A stretch of 64,000 nucleotides of DNA from Hymenobacter canadensis (lineage in GTDB: Bacteria > Bacteroidota > Bacteroidia > Cytophagales > Hymenobacteraceae). A program made the position numbers and the translations under genes. The notes beneath the pieces were generated by a model. That model made no database searches. It was not told where the DNA came from and worked only from the letters and a program-made list of their open reading frames with translations. Location of the stretch: positions 310,001-374,000 of the forward strand of contig NZ_CP114768.1 of the NCBI RefSeq assembly GCF_027359925.1, read 5' to 3'. Positions 33,499 to 41,767 of this stretch are shown here, piece by piece; positions within the stretch are counted from its first letter, which is position 1, and the number at the start of each line of letters is the position of its first letter.

Positions 33499-34617
33499 AT
33501 GTACATACACGAGCATAAGGACTGGCCCCGGTTCACTTGGCAGGCAAACCGAATTGAGGAGCTGCTAGGGGAGGTGAACCGCCGGCAGGGTAGATTACTG
33601 GGCCGGATGGAATCGTTGGGCTTTGCCCTGCAGGAGGAAGCCGTTCTTGCGACGATCACGCAGGACGTGGTTAAGTCCTCGCAAATCGAGGGGGAGCAGT
33701 TGGATGTGGAGCAGGTACGCTCCTCGGTAGCGCGGCACCTGGGCTTACAGGCAGCGGGGTTGGTTCCCTCTTCCCGGCAGGTAGACGGCGTGGTGGCCAT
33801 GCTATTGGACGCCACGCAACAGTACGGGCAGCCCCTCACGGCCCAGCGCTTATTCGGCTGGCATGCCTTACTGTTTCCAACCGGTTACTCGGGTCGGTAT
33901 CGGATTCTGACAGGGCAATGGCGGCAGGACGAGTCAGGGCCCATGCAGGTCGTGTCCGGCGCCCTGGGCAAGGAAACGATTCACTTCGAGGCGCCGGGGG
34001 CCAAGCGCCTGCCGGCGGAGATGGATCAGTTCATAACCTGGTTCAATCAGCCACCCGACGAACTACGCTTGGACCCGGTGCTGAAAGCGGCGTTGGCTCA
34101 TCTCTATTTCGTTACCCTGCACCCGGTGGAAGACGGTAACGGGCGCATGGCCCGGGCGATTACGGACATGCAGCTGGCGCGAGTGGACCAGACGGCCAAA
34201 CGCTTTTATAGCATGTCCTTCCAAATTGAGCGCCACCGGCGCGAGTACTACGATATCCTGGAACAAACCCAAAAGTCCGGACTGGACGTCACCGATTGGC
34301 TTACCTGGTTTCTAACCTGTTTAAGCAATGCCATTGCGGCCTCGAACACCCTGCTTTCGACCATCCTGCAGAAGGCGGAGTTCTGGCGTGTGCATGCTGC
34401 CACCCCCCTCAATGACCGCCAACGCAAAATGATGGAGAAGCTATGGGGTGACTTTGTCGGAAAGCTCAACTCCAGCAAGTGGTCCAAGATGGTTGGGTGT
34501 TCCAAGGAAACGGCCGTCCGGGACATCAATGATCTGCTGACCAAGGGCATTTTGCGCAAAGCCGAAGAAGGAGGGCGCAGCACCAGCTATCTGCTGAATG
34601 GGCGGTTGCTCAGTTGA
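33499..34617 (+). CDS. Fic-domain protein with DUF4172 N-terminus (AMPylator type)
   Basis: 372 residues. N-terminal DUF4172 region (MYIHEHKDWPRFTWQANRIE). The inhibitory helix motif (S/T)xxxE(G/N) is present as SSQIEG at 60-65, so it is a class II Fic with self-inhibition. The catalytic loop HPVEDGNGR (208-216) has all key residues (His208, Asp212, Asn214, Arg216), with Val where Phe is commoner. A C-terminal winged-helix-like region (KMVGCSKETAVRDINDLLTK) is typical of this subfamily. Fic enzymes transfer AMP to hydroxyl groups of target proteins and may act as toxins. The gene is divergent from the 148-residue unknown across the 27-bp palindrome. Confidence 0.92.
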   Translation: MYIHEHKDWPRFTWQANRIEELLGEVNRRQGRLLGRMESLGFALQEEAVLATITQDVVKSSQIEGEQLDVEQVRSSVARHLGLQAAGLVPSSRQVDGVVAMLLDATQQYGQPLTAQRLFGWHALLFPTGYSGRYRILTGQWRQDESGPMQVVSGALGKETIHFEAPGAKRLPAEMDQFITWFNQPPDELRLDPVLKAALAHLYFVTLHPVEDGNGRMARAITDMQLARVDQTAKRFYSMSFQIERHRREYYDILEQTQKSGLDVTDWLTWFLTCLSNAIAASNTLLSTILQKAEFWRVHAATPLNDRQRKMMEKLWGDFVGKLNSSKWSKMVGCSKETAVRDINDLLTKGILRKAEEGGRSTSYLLNGRLLS

Positions 34618-34711
34618 GTTCTTGCAAATTGTGCTGCTGACGGCCGTTCGGAGCCTAGGTGTAGGTCACGCTCTCAATTGGACTTACTAGCTTAGAGAAG
34701 ATGAAATCATC

Positions 34712-34921
34712 GTGTTCGGTAGCACTGGATTTAACGTCCGCATTCATCGGCAGGAGTACTACCATGGGGAATACTACCCGATAAACGAAGACCGGCTGAC
34801 TGCCCGTATGAGCTATGCAGAACTGCTGGATACCAGCTCTGCCAGCTTTAATCGCTTGGTAGAGATAATGGAAAAACCCCAGGCTAAGCTGCTAGTAGTC
34901 CCCGTCGCTTTGCCGTTCTGA
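34712..34921 (+). CDS. Small hypothetical protein
   Basis: 69 residues with a GTG start: MFGSTGFNVRIHRQEYYHGE then YYPINEDRLTARMSYAELLD and a Leu/Val-rich end. Composition is reasonable, but there is no homolog I recognise and no clear promoter. Could be spurious. Confidence 0.35.
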   Translation: MFGSTGFNVRIHRQEYYHGEYYPINEDRLTARMSYAELLDTSSASFNRLVEIMEKPQAKLLVVPVALPF

Positions 34922-35086
34922 AGCGTCATCCATCCTCCCCGCCAAAGTAGCTTGGCCTTCTATCATCCTCCCCTGATGCGCATCCTCGTTGTTCCCGACC
35001 TGCACGTCTGGTCGGGCTGCATAGCAAGCGGGGCAAGTAAGGGTTACTCAGGTTAGCAGGGGGGGCGAGCCGCCGCACCGGCCGAA

Positions 35087-35596
35087 TCAATTCCCAAAGT
35101 CGGCTGCTGCCTGCGGGTCATGGGCCACTGCTTGGGACCGGGTTTCCCGCCGTACGCGCTCGACGACGCTGTTGCCAATTGCCAGTCGGTCAATTAAAGA
35201 ATCCAGGTGCAGGGTATGCAGTGGTGCGCCAGCTTGCATTTCTGCCCGTAACTCAACGGCCACGAGGTGAAAGTAGTGCAGAACGCCGGCCAGGTAGCGC
35301 ACATCGGCGCAGTAAACGGGCGGGTCCAGTTCCGGTACGAGCGGCGAGTAGGCCAGCCGCTGGGTTAGGCGGACCAGGTCAGCGTAGTCGAGCCAGAGGT
35401 CCTTTCCGTCTTCCCACAAATCGGGCTGAAACGCATGGAAGGCCTGCGCGAAGTCGGTCACGGACAAGGTAGGGAAGTGGTCGTGGAGGTGCTCGGCGAC
35501 CCAGAGCACGGCCTGAGCGTGTTGGCCGGGCGTAGCCCAGCGGTAGGGGATGGTGTGGCTCTCGGGGCACGCGTGAGTAATAGTGGTGGTTTGCAT
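35087..35596 (-). CDS. Hypothetical protein, paralog of the protein at 11519-12157
   Basis: 169 residues. The segment FPTLSVTDFAQAFHAFQPDL ... GKDLWLDYADLVRLTQRL matches the N-terminal half of the 212-residue protein at 11519-12157. The C-terminal half differs (a helical region ending RRETRSQAVAHDPQAAADFG) and lacks that protein's basic tail. It is on the same strand as the lipoprotein gene 46 bases upstream. Function unknown; the duplication links this area to the 12-kb plasmid cluster. Confidence 0.6.
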   Translation of the reverse strand: MQTTTITHACPESHTIPYRWATPGQHAQAVLWVAEHLHDHFPTLSVTDFAQAFHAFQPDLWEDGKDLWLDYADLVRLTQRLAYSPLVPELDPPVYCADVRYLAGVLHYFHLVAVELRAEMQAGAPLHTLHLDSLIDRLAIGNSVVERVRRETRSQAVAHDPQAAADFGN

Positions 35597-35642
35597 GAGG
35601 ACTTCAGGAGAAGGGAGAGGAATGGGGCTGTTTACTAGCGCT

Positions 35643-36248
35643 CTATTGGGCGTTGTCGGCTTGGAGTTGCGCTTGTTGCTTGGCCGCCAGGGCGGCTTCT
35701 ATTGTTTTGCTCAGCACGTCCAGGCGGCCTTCCCGGCCGAAGCCAACGGCTTTTTCGGCGTACACGGCCCGGGCTTTGGCCCCTTCCCAGAAGAGTTGGT
35801 AGGCGCCCTGCGCTTGGCCGGGGCCTAGCAGGTAAGTAGCTTCCGGCCGCAGTACGGTCGGATCGCCGATGGCCACGAAGGCATAGAACTTGCCGTCGAG
35901 AAAGGTATAGAGCTGGCTGGGTACCTGTGCCCGGTGCTTGCCAAACCAGCCTTTGGTCCCCTCGTAGGTGTAGGTCCGCGTCGGGCCGACTGGCACACCC
36001 GGGATGGGGGGCAGTGGTCGCAGGTCGGTAAAGGCACTCAGGGGCTCGCCAAAGGCGTGGCCGGCGATGCCGTTGAGCGAATCCACTTTGCCGCCAAGTG
36101 GAAACGCGGGCGGTGGGGTAGTGGAGGTTTGCGCGGCGTCGGCAGCGGGTGGGGCGGTCGAACTCGGGGCCGAGCATCCGGCGAGTAGCCACCCGCCAGC
36201 AAGCAGCAGCAGGGTGGCGGGCGTGAGGAAGGAGTGAAGAGCGGGCAT
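35643..36248 (-). CDS. Hypothetical lipoprotein
   Basis: 201 residues. A signal peptide with lipobox (LLLLAGGWLLAGC, Cys near 25) predicts a lipid-anchored envelope protein. A Ser/Thr/Pro/Ala-rich linker leads to a folded part (GIAGHAFGEPLSAFTDLRPL ... YTFLDGKFYAFVAIGDPTVL). This resembles Hymenobacter-type proteins that measure a change in state variables, but I know no named family. The C-terminal helix is Ala/Gln-rich. Confidence 0.65.
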   Translation of the reverse strand: MPALHSFLTPATLLLLAGGWLLAGCSAPSSTAPPAADAAQTSTTPPPAFPLGGKVDSLNGIAGHAFGEPLSAFTDLRPLPPIPGVPVGPTRTYTYEGTKGWFGKHRAQVPSQLYTFLDGKFYAFVAIGDPTVLRPEATYLLGPGQAQGAYQLFWEGAKARAVYAEKAVGFGREGRLDVLSKTIEAALAAKQQAQLQADNAQ

Positions 36249-36492
36249 GTACGGAACAAGAATTAAGAAGGGGGTAGGAGAAGCAAGGTCACTGACCCTA
36301 AGCAGGCGGCTTACGGGCTGTCAAGCCTAGGCCAAGGAGTTTGCAGGGTTTGGCAGTGCGGTGGCAAAGCAAACAAGCGAATCACTAAGCAACGCGTAAC
36401 GAATGCAATATGCAGCAGGTTGGCCTAATGATATATGCTATAATAGCTTATTATTCATTAATAATGCAGTAAAATACACATTTTCAGCTGGC

Positions 36493-36500
36493 TAGCTTTG
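36493..36500 (+). promoter_or_regulatory. Bacteroidota-type -7 box for the XRE gene
   Basis: TAGCTTTG matches TAnnTTTG. It would start transcription near 36507, which rules out the GTG at 36500 and supports the ATG at 36521. Confidence 0.55.
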
Positions 36501-36520
36501 TGTACTTTACACGCACGGCT

Positions 36521-36910
36521 ATGTATTTTGCTAAAAACCTGCGCTTTTTACGGCGTCGAGCCGAACTTTCCCAGTCTGAGCTGGCCGACCAACTCGCCAC
36601 CGACTACAACACGATTAGCCGCTACGAAAACGGCAAATCAACCCCCAAACTAGAAGCGCTCACCAAACTGAGCCAGGTCTTTCACGTCAGCCTCGACGCG
36701 CTGCGCAGCCAAGACCTGAGCCAGTCGCCGGGGCCCGCGCTGGAGCCGGGCCGGGTGCAGACCGGGGGCCGGCGGGAAGGAGAAATCCCCGCCAAACCCG
36801 CCAAGCACCCGTTGCTAGTGTCGGTGGAGTTGGATGGCACCGCCACCAGCCTGGAACGGGCCGTCGCGCGGCTGACGGCGATTAACGAAGTCGTTGCTGG
36901 CACGACTTAA
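36521..36910 (+). CDS. XRE-family transcriptional regulator
   Basis: 129 residues from ATG 36521 (MYFAKNLRFLRRRAELSQSE); the in-frame GTG at 36500 lies on the -7 box. The Cro/C1 helix-turn-helix is complete: LSQSELADQLATDYNTISRY, ENGKSTPKLEALTKLSQVFH, VSLDAL. A Pro/Gly-rich linker leads to a short C-terminal helix (TSLERAVARLTAINEVVAG) that may dimerise or bind a ligand. Stand-alone gene; its target is unknown. Confidence 0.85.
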   Translation: MYFAKNLRFLRRRAELSQSELADQLATDYNTISRYENGKSTPKLEALTKLSQVFHVSLDALRSQDLSQSPGPALEPGRVQTGGRREGEIPAKPAKHPLLVSVELDGTATSLERAVARLTAINEVVAGTT

Positions 36911-37136
36911 CCAGAACGCTTGCCAATGGGGACACGTGCTTCCGGTAATTCAGGTCCTCACTGCCTTCATGATATCCGGTCCGGCTAGGTAGCACTAGGG
37001 TAGTGGGGGAAAGTTGGTTCCCCCATGCTATTGCGGGTCGTTAAGCGTCTACAGATATTGAATTACCATGGCTTGCTGAAGGCGGAGCCGATGAGCGCAC
37101 AGGGCTTTAGGGGTCACTGGGGTCGCCAGCTAAGTG
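36911..37136. other. Short spacer, nothing recognised
   Basis: No gene, terminator or repeat seen between the XRE gene and the start of the relic block. Confidence 0.3.
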
Positions 37137-37430
37137 CTAGCCAGAGTTAGACTGTTCCTTCCGAGCCCGCAGCGACTCGGTTTCTTGCCAGTCCTGGCGC
37201 AGCTGGCGGGCTTCGGTTTTCAGGGCCTGACGGCGGTCACGCAGGGCCTCGCGGAGCGTGTCGACGACTTGCGCCCCAGTAGGTCGCTCAACGGCCACGG
37301 TCAGCGTCTGGGTGGTGGAGTGCAGCGTGATGACCACGATGCCTTCCAGTTCTAGTGCGAAAAGTTGATGTTGCTGGGCACAGACCACTTTACGGACTCG
37401 GCGAACCTGCCAGAGCTGTTTGCTATAGGA
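37137..37430 (-). pseudogene. Decayed paralog of the gene at 12214-12525
   Basis: The frame encodes YSKQLWQVRRVRKVVCAQQH ... LFALELEGIVVITLHSTTQT ... EARQLRQDWQETESL, clearly homologous to the 103-residue protein at 12214-12525. The ATG of that gene corresponds here to ACG, so only an internal GTG at 37388 remains as a start. Probably not expressed as a full protein. Confidence 0.65.
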
Positions 37431-37443
37431 CGTGGCCGGCCGA

Positions 37444-37566
37444 TTAATCGGTGAGCGAAGAGGTGGTTCGCTGGCACTCGCCCGAGGCAGTTATCATATT
37501 GGCCAGCCAGATGGCTAGTTGTCCGGCATCCTCGCATTCGTGTACGTGGTGGTTCGCCAGTAGCAG
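37444..37566 (-). pseudogene. Truncated paralog of the gene at 12515-12781
   Basis: Encodes only the C-terminal ~40 residues (LLLANHHVHECEDAGQLAIW ...), homologous to LLANHRIHECEDTGQLTHWL. Its 5' half has been replaced by the umuD fragment that begins at about 37567 on the other strand, which marks a recombination junction. Confidence 0.65.
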
Positions 37567-37570
37567 CTCC

Positions 37571-37791
37571 TCCGACGAGCTCGAGGAGTTCTTTGACCTC
37601 AACCGCATCCTGTTCCGCCACCCCGAGGCCACGTACCTGATCCGAGTGTCGGGCGAGAGCATGCGGGGCGCCGAAATCCATGCCGACGATGGCTTCTACC
37701 GGTCAGCCCGCGCCCTGGCAGGGCAAGGCCCAACACAAAAGCCAGGCGTTTACTACCCGGCTGTAGGATCTGATGGTCGTTGGGTAGGCTA
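37571..37791 (+). pseudogene. Collapsed umuDC relic
   Basis: 37571-37686 encodes SDELEEFFDLNRILFRHPEA ... SGESMRGAEIHAD, nearly identical to residues ~34-71 of the umuD at 18977-19444. Directly after it, 37695-37791 encodes the end of umuC (PAPWQGKAQHKSQAFTTRL, then TAG where the intact gene has a Glu codon, then DLMVVG and stop). Everything between, about 1.5 kb, is deleted. It lies beside relics of the 12-kb cluster, so a second plasmid of similar make-up was once present here. Confidence 0.85.
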
Positions 37792-37990
37792 GGGCTTGGA
37801 TCAGGGCCTTGGTGCTTTCCATTGCTCACAAGATGAGGAGGTCTACAAGCAATGGTTAGATTTATGAGCGGTCATTGAAGAGTATTGGGTGGAGATGAGC
37901 CAGATGATCAAGCGCTAACTGAAAATACGGCCATTCCAGTAACTATTTGTCCACTTTGGTATTATATTCGCAATTCGCAAATCAAGAATC

Positions 37991-38539
37991 ATGCGTAAAT
38001 TTAACGGGTTGCGACCTCAGGATATTGTCTTATTGCTGAAGCTGGTAGCCAGCTCGAAGGCAAGGGTGTGGTTGGGTAAGGAGTTAGCTTACGAGCTATC
38101 ATTGAGTGCTTCCGAGGTGTCTGAAGCGCTGGCCCGGTGTCGTTACAGTCGTCTGCTGGCTCCCGATCCGGGTTCTCATCAGGTGCAGGCAAGGGCCTTG
38201 ATAGAATTTTTGCTGCATGGCTTGCCCTACGTATTCGCCGCCCATGCCGGCGCGCAGGCACGCGGCATACAGACTGCCTCCAGTGCCGCTCCACTCAATA
38301 AAACGTTTGGGACAGAACCGGCTTACGTCTGGCCCAACGCTGCGGGTGAGGCGTGGGGAGCTGCCATTGAGCCGCTTTACCCAGGCGTAGCCGCCGCCGC
38401 GCAGAAAGATGCCCGTCTTTATGAGCTACTGGCGCTGGTAGATGCTTTGCGGCTAGGCCGTCCCCGCGAAAGGCGAGTAGCGGCCCAACTTATAGAGGCC
38501 GCCATCACCCAGCACGTCAGCGCAGCGAATGGCAACTGA
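37991..38539 (+). CDS. Winged-helix-like partner of a nucleotidyltransferase (possible antitoxin)
   Basis: 182 residues. The N-terminus resembles a MarR/GntR-like winged helix (LRPQDIVLLLKLVASSKARV ... LAYELSLSASEVSEALARCR). The C-terminal part is Ala/Leu-rich helix. The last 11 bases overlap the next gene, so the two are translationally coupled. Regulator plus nucleotidyltransferase pairs of this form occur as type IV-like toxin-antitoxin or abortive-infection modules (AbiEi/AbiEii-like). The role is inferred from the pairing. Confidence 0.7.
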   Translation: MRKFNGLRPQDIVLLLKLVASSKARVWLGKELAYELSLSASEVSEALARCRYSRLLAPDPGSHQVQARALIEFLLHGLPYVFAAHAGAQARGIQTASSAAPLNKTFGTEPAYVWPNAAGEAWGAAIEPLYPGVAAAAQKDARLYELLALVDALRLGRPRERRVAAQLIEAAITQHVSAANGN

Positions 38540-39224
38540 ATCGCGCAATCTGCCCCAGCTAATGGCAGTCGCCTTCGCCCTTGGGAAGCTGCGGGAGCGA
38601 ATTGTTTTCGTCGGCGGCGCCACGGTAAATCTGTACAGCACGAGTGCTTTGCCACCACCCGAGCCCCGCGTAACGGAAGACGTTGATTGTATCGTAGAAA
38701 TAGCCCCACGCGCGGCGTACCACGTCCTAGAGGAGGAGCGACGGGCGCTGGGGTTTATAAACGACATTGCATCGGGCGTAATCTGCCGGTGGACGTATCA
38801 GGGGATGACCGTGGACGTCATGCCCACCGAGCCGGAAATTTTGGGCTTTAGTAACCCTTGGTATCCCGCCGGATTTGCCCACGCCACGATCTACCGCCTG
38901 CCAAATGACCTGGAGATTCGCATCCTGAGTGCCGTATATTTTGTGGCCACCAAACTCGTGGCGCTACGCGACCGGGGCTGGGCGGACTTACGCCTGAGTC
39001 AGGACCTGGAAGACATAGTGCACGTAGTGGACAATCGTAAAGAGCTGGCAGCTGAGTTGGCGGCCGCGCTCGCCGACGTGCGCCGCGATATCCAACAACG
39101 GTTAGTGGAACTACTCGCACACCCCGATTTTTTAGAAGCCGTAGAGTGGACCTTGGCGGCCGGCTCGGGTTACGAGCGCAAGTATGAGATAGAACGGCGC
39201 CTGCAGCAGTTGGCTAACGCATGA
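38529..39224 (+). CDS. Nucleotidyltransferase-fold protein (AbiEii/MNT-like)
   Basis: 231 residues. The active-site pattern is present: IVFVGGATVNLYSTSALPPP followed by TEDVDCIVEI (the DxD-type acidic pair) and later MTVDVMPTEPEI with a third Asp. The C-terminal helical half contains SAVYFVATKLVALRDRGWAD and DLEDIVHVVDNRKEL, typical of AbiEii-like enzymes. It may modify tRNA or proteins with nucleotides as a toxin. Start ATG 38529 overlaps the upstream gene by 11 bases. Confidence 0.75.
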   Translation: MATESRNLPQLMAVAFALGKLRERIVFVGGATVNLYSTSALPPPEPRVTEDVDCIVEIAPRAAYHVLEEERRALGFINDIASGVICRWTYQGMTVDVMPTEPEILGFSNPWYPAGFAHATIYRLPNDLEIRILSAVYFVATKLVALRDRGWADLRLSQDLEDIVHVVDNRKELAAELAAALADVRRDIQQRLVELLAHPDFLEAVEWTLAAGSGYERKYEIERRLQQLANA

Positions 39225-39343
39225 GGGATTGCCGTCTGGTTTGGCCCCTGACTTAGTACCGATAACACTTAATTATCGGTAGTAAGTTATTTTATGCTAA
39301 TTTGGGGTGAAAACTCGTCGCTACTCCTTATTTATATAGGCGC

Positions 39344-40324
39344 ATGGAAAATTCGGTGTCACTTCCCGTCCTGGTGCCCACTCGCAACCACTCGCTGGTT
39401 GAATTGCCGTCCTCGGTATCCAAGTACGTCGAGGCCGGATTGCACGGCGCGGAGAATACCAAGCGCGGCTACGCGGCGGACTTGCGCAGCTTCCAGGATT
39501 ACTGCGTGCATCATCAGGTGACGCACTTGCCGGCTGAAGTTACTACCGTGGCTGGGTACGTGTCGCAGATGGCCGACCGGAGCATGAAGCTGGCGACCAT
39601 TCGGCGACACGTGGCGGCCATTGCCAAGCTGCACCAGCTGGCGGGACAGCCGTCGCCGACCGGTCATGAGGCGCTGCAGGTCGTGCTCGATGGTATTGCC
39701 CGGGTCGTGGGCAAGCGGCAGCGCCAGGCGCCCGCTTTTACCGTGGCGGAGTTGAAGCAGGCTATTCTGGCAATGGATGCAACTACCCCGACGGGATTAC
39801 GGGACCGGGCTTTATTGCTTCTGGGCTTTGCGGGGGCCTTTCGTCGCTCGGAGCTGGTGGCCCTGAATGTGGAGGACGTGGAGCTTACTCGACAAGCATT
39901 GGTCATCCATTTGCGCCAGAGCAAGACCAACCAGTATGGACTCGAGGAAGACAAAGCAGTGTTTTACTCGCCCAGTGCGGATTTCTGTCCGGTGCGGGCC
40001 GTCCAGGAATGGATTGAGTGTCTCGAGCGAACTAGCGGGCCTTTATTTACCCGCATGAGCCGCGGGACCAAGGAACGACCGGCTCAACCCAGCAAACATC
40101 GGTTAACGGATCAGAGTGTAAATCATTTAGTGCAACGACATATAGGATTTATATATTCTGCTCACTCTTTGCGCGCTTCATTTGTCACAATTGCCGTGGA
40201 AGCAGGCCAATCTAACAAGGCTATTAAAAATCAAACTAAACAAAAGACCGATGCTATGATTGAGCGGTATGCTCGATTGAATGATGTTAAAAGATTCAAT
40301 GCCGCGCAATATTTAGGATTATAA
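39344..40324 (+). CDS. Tyrosine recombinase/integrase with an altered third catalytic box
   Basis: 326 residues. The N-terminal SAM-like arm (YVEAGLHGAENTKRGYAADL) is followed by the catalytic domain: Arg in GFAGAFRRSELVAL, Lys in LRQSKTNQYG, HxLR in SAHSLRASF, and Tyr in MIERYARL. In the usual (G/R)H(K)S box before the Tyr, this protein reads TKQKTDAMIERY, so the second His is a Gln. Base composition changes sharply near 40098: the first ~750 bases are GC-rich, the last ~225 are AT-rich like the island that follows. It is the natural boundary gene of the defence island at 40680-62822. Confidence 0.88.
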   Translation: MENSVSLPVLVPTRNHSLVELPSSVSKYVEAGLHGAENTKRGYAADLRSFQDYCVHHQVTHLPAEVTTVAGYVSQMADRSMKLATIRRHVAAIAKLHQLAGQPSPTGHEALQVVLDGIARVVGKRQRQAPAFTVAELKQAILAMDATTPTGLRDRALLLLGFAGAFRRSELVALNVEDVELTRQALVIHLRQSKTNQYGLEEDKAVFYSPSADFCPVRAVQEWIECLERTSGPLFTRMSRGTKERPAQPSKHRLTDQSVNHLVQRHIGFIYSAHSLRASFVTIAVEAGQSNKAIKNQTKQKTDAMIERYARLNDVKRFNAAQYLGL

Positions 40325-40679
40325 AATTAAATGTAACTGTTGACTATTTGTCGTTTTATTGTCGTGTTTGAGAACAGTGGCTATTATCTGATCACCGAAT
40401 AAGAAGGCCATGAAGAGGAAGGTTCGATAGTACTAGTAATTATGGCAGGAAGGCAAAACCCATGGGCGAAACTGCTATCAATGAAGGGTCCAATTGCCTA
40501 AATTAGAATGTCAACTTTATTATCTACTACTAATACAGTTAGTATTATGAAATTACTGAGTAAGAGGTAAACACCTCCGATACCGTTCCATTAGAAATAG
40601 CGAGGCACCAAAACGAAACCACATATGAAATTATAGAAATATATGACCTTAGGCGTTGCACATTTTGTGACCAAAGGCT
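40325..40679. other. 355-bp AT-rich spacer at the island edge
   Basis: No gene recognised. The composition matches the AT-rich operon that follows; an attachment site could lie here or in the end of the integrase gene, but no direct repeat was identified. Confidence 0.35.
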
Positions 40680-41765
40680 TTAACTAAGTTCTCCGATGAA
40701 AAGTCTGTCCTCCTGAAATTCAAACGAAACTTCGCGCTTACTCTTTTCACCAGCTACAATCCCATTCAATATCTTCCCCCCTTCTAATTCCGTTGTAATC
40801 GTAAGAATGAAAGGTACTGAGTTTGAATCTCTTACTTTGAATAATTTAACAACAACAAGATGCTTTCCAATTGGAATAGCATCAAAACTAATGTTTTCTT
40901 GGGGGTTACTTACAAGTTCGTTACCTGCGTTTTTATCGACATCTAATTGCCCAATTACCCCTTCATGCTCAATGCTATTATTAGAATAAGATATTTCGCC
41001 ACTTGGTGTAAAAACATGTAGGTCTAAATCGTCAGTAGTACTCCATGTTAAATTGACTCTTAATTTTCCTTTACCACCTTCTAAGGTGCGAGTTTTGAGA
41101 TTTTCCAAACGGCTTATCTCATCTCCTATTGTTGTCTTATGACTTAATTTATTTGTTAAACTTAGTTCTAACTGCTTTTCAATAATCAAACCGTTAATAA
41201 GATTTATGCGGTTCTCATATTCAGTTGTGATTGGCTTTAGTGATTTGTTTGGAGTATAAAGGCCTCTTGGTATGGTTTTAATAAATCTTATTACTTCCTG
41301 AAAATCAATAAAAATATAATACAACATTATTGCTTCACCAAGCCTAACTACTCCATATTTTATATTTCCCTCTTGTTTGTTTTCCAATCCAAATATTAAT
41401 TTATATGGATATTTGGAAGAATCTGTTTTGTAATTTGCGAGGTCTTCATCAAAGCAAATTAAGTATCTAGGTTTAAATAATACCTTTCGATCTTCAGATT
41501 TCGATATTGATTCAGCTAATTCTTTATAAATATACTCCTTGACGAAGTTCCATTTTCCATCATTAAATTCTATTTCTGTTAATAATTTATCATGATCTAG
41601 TTCGTGAAAATTTTCGATACCACCTTTACCAGCGAAAAAGGCGTCCAATATTGGTTTTATGAATTGTGCATTCACAACCCGACGAACATCAGGCTTTAAA
41701 ACCGCTACTGGATTATATTGGCTCTGCACGCTGCCAACGGCATCATGCTTAAATTGATTTGACAT
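40680..41765 (-). CDS. DUF2135-like beta-sandwich protein in an McrBC-type operon
   Basis: 361 residues. The C-terminal ~130 residues carry LRVNLTWSTTDDLDLHVFTP, SGEISYSNNS, GQLDVDKNAGNELVSNPQEN and AIPIGKHLVVVKLF. This W-x(4)-DLDLHV-x-P-G plus LDVD and G-x-Y/H-x-V-x-V pattern is that of DUF2135/YfaP-like beta-sandwich domains. The N-terminal ~220 residues (KPDVRRVVNAQFIKPILDAF ...) are unassigned, with a helical stretch near 185-225. It is the third gene of the operon, 2 bases after the nuclease-like gene. Strongly AT-rich. Possibly a target-binding or effector subunit. Confidence 0.6.
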   Translation of the reverse strand: MSNQFKHDAVGSVQSQYNPVAVLKPDVRRVVNAQFIKPILDAFFAGKGGIENFHELDHDKLLTEIEFNDGKWNFVKEYIYKELAESISKSEDRKVLFKPRYLICFDEDLANYKTDSSKYPYKLIFGLENKQEGNIKYGVVRLGEAIMLYYIFIDFQEVIRFIKTIPRGLYTPNKSLKPITTEYENRINLINGLIIEKQLELSLTNKLSHKTTIGDEISRLENLKTRTLEGGKGKLRVNLTWSTTDDLDLHVFTPSGEISYSNNSIEHEGVIGQLDVDKNAGNELVSNPQENISFDAIPIGKHLVVVKLFKVRDSNSVPFILTITTELEGGKILNGIVAGEKSKREVSFEFQEDRLFIGELS

Positions 41766-41767
41766 GA

